NCBI GenBank assembly: GCA_003556835.1
Contig: PWQG01000199.1
Coordinates: 1 to 8,136 of the forward strand
Source: Gammaproteobacteria bacterium
GTDB lineage: Bacteria > Pseudomonadota > Gammaproteobacteria > Pseudomonadales > Pseudohongiellaceae
Direction: 5' to 3'
Length of the DNA: 8,136 nucleotides
The notes under the pieces are model-generated. The model saw only the letters and a list, made by a program, of their open reading frames with translations. It was not told the DNA's origin and did no database searches. The translations under genes were made by a program, and so were the position numbers. Of the stretch, positions 4,953 to 8,136 are shown piece by piece. Numbering within the stretch: the stretch's first letter is position 1; every line of letters starts with the position of its first letter.

Positions 4953-5945
4953 TCAGGCCGTCAGTGAGCGTGTCACCAGGTTGTCCATCACCGGCATCTT
5001 GAACTGGTTATAGTTCAATGGGCGTGCGCCCTGACTGGCCAGCCCCTGTGCCGCGCTGGCTGCATCCTCGCCGAGGCTGCGGCCACGTACGGCTCGCTCG
5101 ACACTCTGCAGACGGCGCGGTTTGCACTCCACGGCACCACAGACAAAGCGTGACTCGGCAATGCTGCCGTTCTCTTCGCGCATGGCCACCGCGATGCTCA
5201 CCAGGGCAAAGTCCCAGGCATTGCGATCCGCCACTTTCTCGTAGTAGAAGCGTGCTCCCGCCCACTTGGCCGGAATGCGCACCGCTGTCATGATTTCGCC
5301 GCGGCGCAGGGCCGTGGTTTCCGTGATGCTGATGTTCGGGCCGATGAAATAGTCCTCGGCGGCGATGGTGCGTTCGCGGCCGCCATCGCGGGCCACGACC
5401 ATTTCCGCTTCCAGGGCGACCAGGGCCGGGCCCACGTCACTCGGTGTCACCGCAACACATCGACTGGCGTTGAACAGGGCGTGTTCCCGGTTCATGCCGT
5501 CCGGAGTGTCGGCATAACAGATGTTGCCACCGGCCCGGTAACAGGCCAGTCCGCGCCGGTAGTACCAGCAACGGACATCCTGGTTGAGGTTGCCACCCAG
5601 GGTGCCGGCGTTGCGGATCTGGGGCGTGGCCACTACCCGTGCTGCGTCCGTGAGCACTGAGTAGCGCTCCTTCAGCAGTGGGCTCTGTTCGATCTCCGTC
5701 AGCGTGGTCAGGGCGCCGATCTCGACGCTGTCACCGACTTCGCGGATGCCGCGCATTGCTTCGATACCGTTAAGATCGATCAGGGCTTCGGCCCGCTTGG
5801 TTCGATCCTTCAGCCAACCGTAGGTGTCCTGGCCGCCGCCAAGCAACCAGCCCCGGTCCGCGAAGCGGCTGGCGAGACTCAAGGCATCTTCAACCTGCAC
5901 GGGCTGATAGAGCTCCATTTCTGGCATTACGTCATGTGCTGGCAT
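4953..5945 (-). CDS. Xanthine dehydrogenase-family FAD subunit with four-cysteine (probable [4Fe-4S]) loop
   Basis: The 330-residue protein is the FAD-binding (M/medium) subunit of a molybdenum hydroxylase, with an FAD_binding_5 domain (about 10-230) and a CO_deh_flav_C domain (about 235-328). FAD-contacting motifs are GGGQDT (36-41) and TPQIRNAGTLGGN (107-119). Directly after the second motif an insert carries Cys126 (VRCWYY), Cys135 (ACY), Cys143 (NICY) and Cys163 (SRCV). This resembles the loop that binds an extra [4Fe-4S] cluster in E. coli PaoB and in the 4-hydroxybenzoyl-CoA reductase beta subunit. The protein would pass electrons from the iron-sulfur subunit to FAD. The gene follows the molybdopterin subunit after 10 bp, with GAGGG upstream of its ATG. 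Met7 or Met10 are possible later starts. Substrate unknown; no minus-strand gene follows in the window. Confidence 0.93.
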   Translation of the reverse strand: MPAHDVMPEMELYQPVQVEDALSLASRFADRGWLLGGGQDTYGWLKDRTKRAEALIDLNGIEAMRGIREVGDSVEIGALTTLTEIEQSPLLKERYSVLTDAARVVATPQIRNAGTLGGNLNQDVRCWYYRRGLACYRAGGNICYADTPDGMNREHALFNASRCVAVTPSDVGPALVALEAEMVVARDGGRERTIAAEDYFIGPNISITETTALRRGEIMTAVRIPAKWAGARFYYEKVADRNAWDFALVSIAVAMREENGSIAESRFVCGAVECKPRRLQSVERAVRGRSLGEDAASAAQGLASQGARPLNYNQFKMPVMDNLVTRSLTA

Positions 5946-5952
5946 AAGACTA

Positions 5953-5957
5953 CCCTC
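5953..5957 (-). promoter_or_regulatory. Shine-Dalgarno site of the FAD subunit, overlapping the upstream stop
   Basis: Read on the minus strand this is GAGGG, 7 nt before the ATG at 5945. It overlaps the TGA of the molybdopterin subunit (5956-5958), so ribosomes finishing the large subunit could reinitiate here. It favours the first Met over the in-frame Met7 and Met10. Confidence 0.6.
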
Positions 5958-8136
5958 AGAATGTGTTGGTTTTCAGGTCGCGGATGTTATGGCCGTTCTG
6001 CGCCACGTAGTTGACAATCATGTCCGATGTAACCGGCGCACGATTGAACTGGTGGCCATCCAGCGCGTCGGAAATGGCGCTGGTCAGCGCGGCTGCAGCA
6101 CAGCCCTGCGAGGGTTCGCCCACACCGCGGGCACCGGTCGGATTCTGCGGATCCGGAAGATCGACCGCCGCATTCACCATGGTGGACGGTACATCCAGGT
6201 AGGTGGGCGGCTTGCACTGATACAGGCCAACATTGGCTGGCAGTCCGTTCTGGTGGTCATAGACATGGCGCTCGTAACCGCTCAGTCCGATGCCCCAGAC
6301 ACCACCCCCGTTCATGGCCTGCGAGAAGCCTTGCGGATGCATGATGGTGCCGCAGTCAGCCACCGAGGTGTAATCCAGGATCTCGTACTTGCCGGTATCC
6401 AGATCCACTTCGATTTCCATGAAGCCGACGGCCAGGCCGGGGATGATGCCAGATTGTGGCAACTCGTCCTTGGCGACGCCAATCAGGCCGCTGCCCTGCA
6501 TCGCTTCGACCGAGCGCTTGGTGGTGTCGTGCAGGTTGTCGGGATATTCCTGGCCGCTGTAACGACCCCCCATCTCCACAGCCAGCTGCGCGGCTTGTGC
6601 GTAGCTGATGCCGGTGTCCGGATCATCGCTGCGGAATACCCGTTCGCCGCCAATGTCGTAGTCATCGGCAGTCCCGCCCAGTTCGGCGGCTGCGATTTCC
6701 TTCATCTTGTTGACGGCATCGGTGGCCGCCACCCAGCTGGAGCGCGACTCGGTGAAAATCGTCACACTGCCGCCCTGGAAAATGCTGTGCGGCAGGTGAT
6801 GATCGGAATTGCCGTGCACGATTTCGCAATTGTCCCAGTCACACTGCAGCACTTCGGCTGCCGCACGGGTGATGGTCGCATAGGAATAGGTGCCCAGGTT
6901 GCCGACACCGGTGTGCAGATAGATCCTGCCGTCAGTGCCGATGCGGACCAGGCCATCGTAGCCGGTGGAGCCGGCGGAGTGGTAACCGATACCGACTCCC
7001 AGGCCGCGCACTTTATTGCCGTTGCGTCGTGGCTTGGCCAGGCGATCGTGCCAGTTGAACATGTCCACACCCATGGCGATGGCCTGGGGCATGAAGGCGC
7101 TGGTCAGCTCGGTACGATCAGCACCGATACGGCCGTCATTGTCGGGCGCGTTGATGCGGCGGAACTCGGCGCGGTCAATACCCGCTTCGCGAGCGGCCTT
7201 GTCCATGATCGGTGCGATGGCAGCCGACATCTCGTTCTCACCGGGGCCACGCTGGGCGCCACGCGGTGTGGTGTTGGTGTAGATGGCGATGCCACGGAAG
7301 CGCATGGCTGCAGGCTGATAGGCGATGGACACGTGCCGGGCGGAGCCCGAGCCACTGCCACCACCACCGGCGCCGGCGTCGTTGACGATGATCACATCAA
7401 CCGCACCGACCTTGCCGTCCGGCTTCACGCCGACTTTCATCCAGCCCTGCATGCCGGAGCGTGCTGAGCCGATGTAGAATTCTTCCTCACGCGTGATGCG
7501 TAGTTGCAGCGGACGATTCAGTTTGCGGGCGAAAAGTCCAACCACTCCCATGATGGGGTAGGGGAAGATCTTCGAGCCGAAACCACCGCCGGTGTTTTCG
7601 TTGATCAGGCAGACATTCTCCGGCGAGACGCCGAGCATGCCGGCCAGTGGGGCGTGGGCGATACTGTGGCTCTGCAGTGAGCCGTGGAAATAGCATTTGC
7701 CATTCTCCCAGTAGGCCATGCCTGTGCGTGATTCCAGGGAATGGTGGGGATAACCGATGGTCACAAACGGCTCTTCCACGATGGTTGTGCACTGGGCGAA
7801 CTCCGCTTCCAGGTCACCATATTCCCATTCGGCGCTGAATCGTGCACCAGCCGGTTCGTTACCGGAGCGGAACTGCGTGACCTGGTCATTGGTCCACTTG
7901 ATGGCGTCGACGGCCGAGCCAGCCTGTGTGGTGCCAGCGGCCGCCTGTTCGGTCTGCACCAGGGTGTTGCCCTGGGGGTAGGCGTTGGGGCCACCTTCAA
8001 CCAGGCTTTCCAGCGGGTCGGTGACGAATTCGCGGCGCTCCAAGTCGATGACGATCTTCTCCAGCGCGGCTTCGGCAACCGCTTCACTGATCTCAGCCAC
8101 GGCCAATATCGGCTGGCCGACGTAGCTGATGTAGTC
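5956..8136 (-). CDS. Xanthine dehydrogenase/aldehyde oxidase-family molybdopterin-binding subunit (5' end outside window)
   Basis: This is the catalytic large subunit of a molybdenum hydroxylase, which hydroxylates a substrate carbon using water. The visible 726 residues run to the right edge without a start: DYISYVGQPILAVAE is the end of the a/b hammerhead domain, so roughly 80-100 N-terminal residues are missing. The TTG at 8106 is internal. The cofactor-binding domains follow: HHSLESR (cf. HxPLEP), the GGGFGSK motif (GGGFG at 7576-7590), TPRGAQRGPGENEM (cf. the R-x-PG segment), VGNLGTYSYATITRAAAEVL (Mo-cofactor helix), and near the C-terminus GARGVGEPS. The Glu in GVGEP (codon 6115-6117) aligns with the catalytic base of the family. 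An unusual Gly/Ser-rich run lies near 7341-7380. The FAD subunit follows at once; the [2Fe-2S] subunit is presumably upstream. Substrate cannot be assigned. Confidence 0.93.
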   Translation of the reverse strand, partial: DYISYVGQPILAVAEISEAVAEAALEKIVIDLERREFVTDPLESLVEGGPNAYPQGNTLVQTEQAAAGTTQAGSAVDAIKWTNDQVTQFRSGNEPAGARFSAEWEYGDLEAEFAQCTTIVEEPFVTIGYPHHSLESRTGMAYWENGKCYFHGSLQSHSIAHAPLAGMLGVSPENVCLINENTGGGFGSKIFPYPIMGVVGLFARKLNRPLQLRITREEEFYIGSARSGMQGWMKVGVKPDGKVGAVDVIIVNDAGAGGGGSGSGSARHVSIAYQPAAMRFRGIAIYTNTTPRGAQRGPGENEMSAAIAPIMDKAAREAGIDRAEFRRINAPDNDGRIGADRTELTSAFMPQAIAMGVDMFNWHDRLAKPRRNGNKVRGLGVGIGYHSAGSTGYDGLVRIGTDGRIYLHTGVGNLGTYSYATITRAAAEVLQCDWDNCEIVHGNSDHHLPHSIFQGGSVTIFTESRSSWVAATDAVNKMKEIAAAELGGTADDYDIGGERVFRSDDPDTGISYAQAAQLAVEMGGRYSGQEYPDNLHDTTKRSVEAMQGSGLIGVAKDELPQSGIIPGLAVGFMEIEVDLDTGKYEILDYTSVADCGTIMHPQGFSQAMNGGGVWGIGLSGYERHVYDHQNGLPANVGLYQCKPPTYLDVPSTMVNAAVDLPDPQNPTGARGVGEPSQGCAAAALTSAISDALDGHQFNRAPVTSDMIVNYVAQNGHNIRDLKTNTF

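Noticed and set aside
5989..7467. A 492-codon plus-strand open frame opposite the molybdopterin subunit
   Set aside because: The opposite strand encodes a protein with clear family motifs across the same span. The plus-strand translation shows no recognisable domain and is His/Ala/Gly-rich, as expected from an antisense frame in GC-rich DNA.

Overview
The window reads as an ordinary, densely coded chromosomal segment of a free-living Proteobacterium with moderately high GC. A gammaproteobacterium is most likely, because the transaldolase is of the TalB type, a YaiI/UPF0178 protein is present, and there is a TorF-type outer-membrane protein behind a sigma-54 promoter. No RNA gene, insertion sequence, CRISPR array, prophage gene or clear sign of recent transfer was seen. 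The genus cannot be named from this evidence.

Layout. Positions 1-1643 (+ strand) hold the 3' end of a serine beta-lactamase-like hydrolase, a small DCC-family (DUF393) thiol-disulfide-like protein and a membrane-anchored alpha/beta hydrolase, closely spaced as a probable transcription unit. Positions 1644-1930 are a non-coding regulatory region. It has two NtrC-like operators about 30 bp apart, a textbook -24/-12 sigma-54 promoter about 100-130 bp downstream of them, and a leader of about 100 nt. This drives a single gene, a TorF/TIGR02001-type putative porin (1931-2677), closed by a strong intrinsic terminator. Positions 2905-4857 hold a second + strand unit: transaldolase (tal), a GNAT acetyltransferase and a YaiI-type UPF0178 protein, tightly packed and closed by a second nested-hairpin terminator at 4858-4917. 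From 4953 to the right edge the minus strand carries two subunits of a xanthine dehydrogenase/aldehyde oxidase-type molybdenum hydroxylase: the large molybdopterin subunit (cut by the window edge) followed 10 bp later by the FAD subunit. The [2Fe-2S] subunit is not in the window and would be expected further upstream (beyond 8136).

How it works together. The most notable signal is the complete NtrC/sigma-54 control region in front of the porin. It implies that this outer-membrane channel is made under nitrogen limitation, presumably to admit small nitrogen compounds. The second point of interest is the FAD subunit, which carries a four-cysteine loop of the kind that holds an extra [4Fe-4S] cluster in PaoB and in the 4-hydroxybenzoyl-CoA reductase beta subunit. 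That suggests an electron path with one more iron-sulfur cluster than classical xanthine dehydrogenase. The substrate cannot be read from the sequence. I found no wholly new system; these two are the leads worth following.
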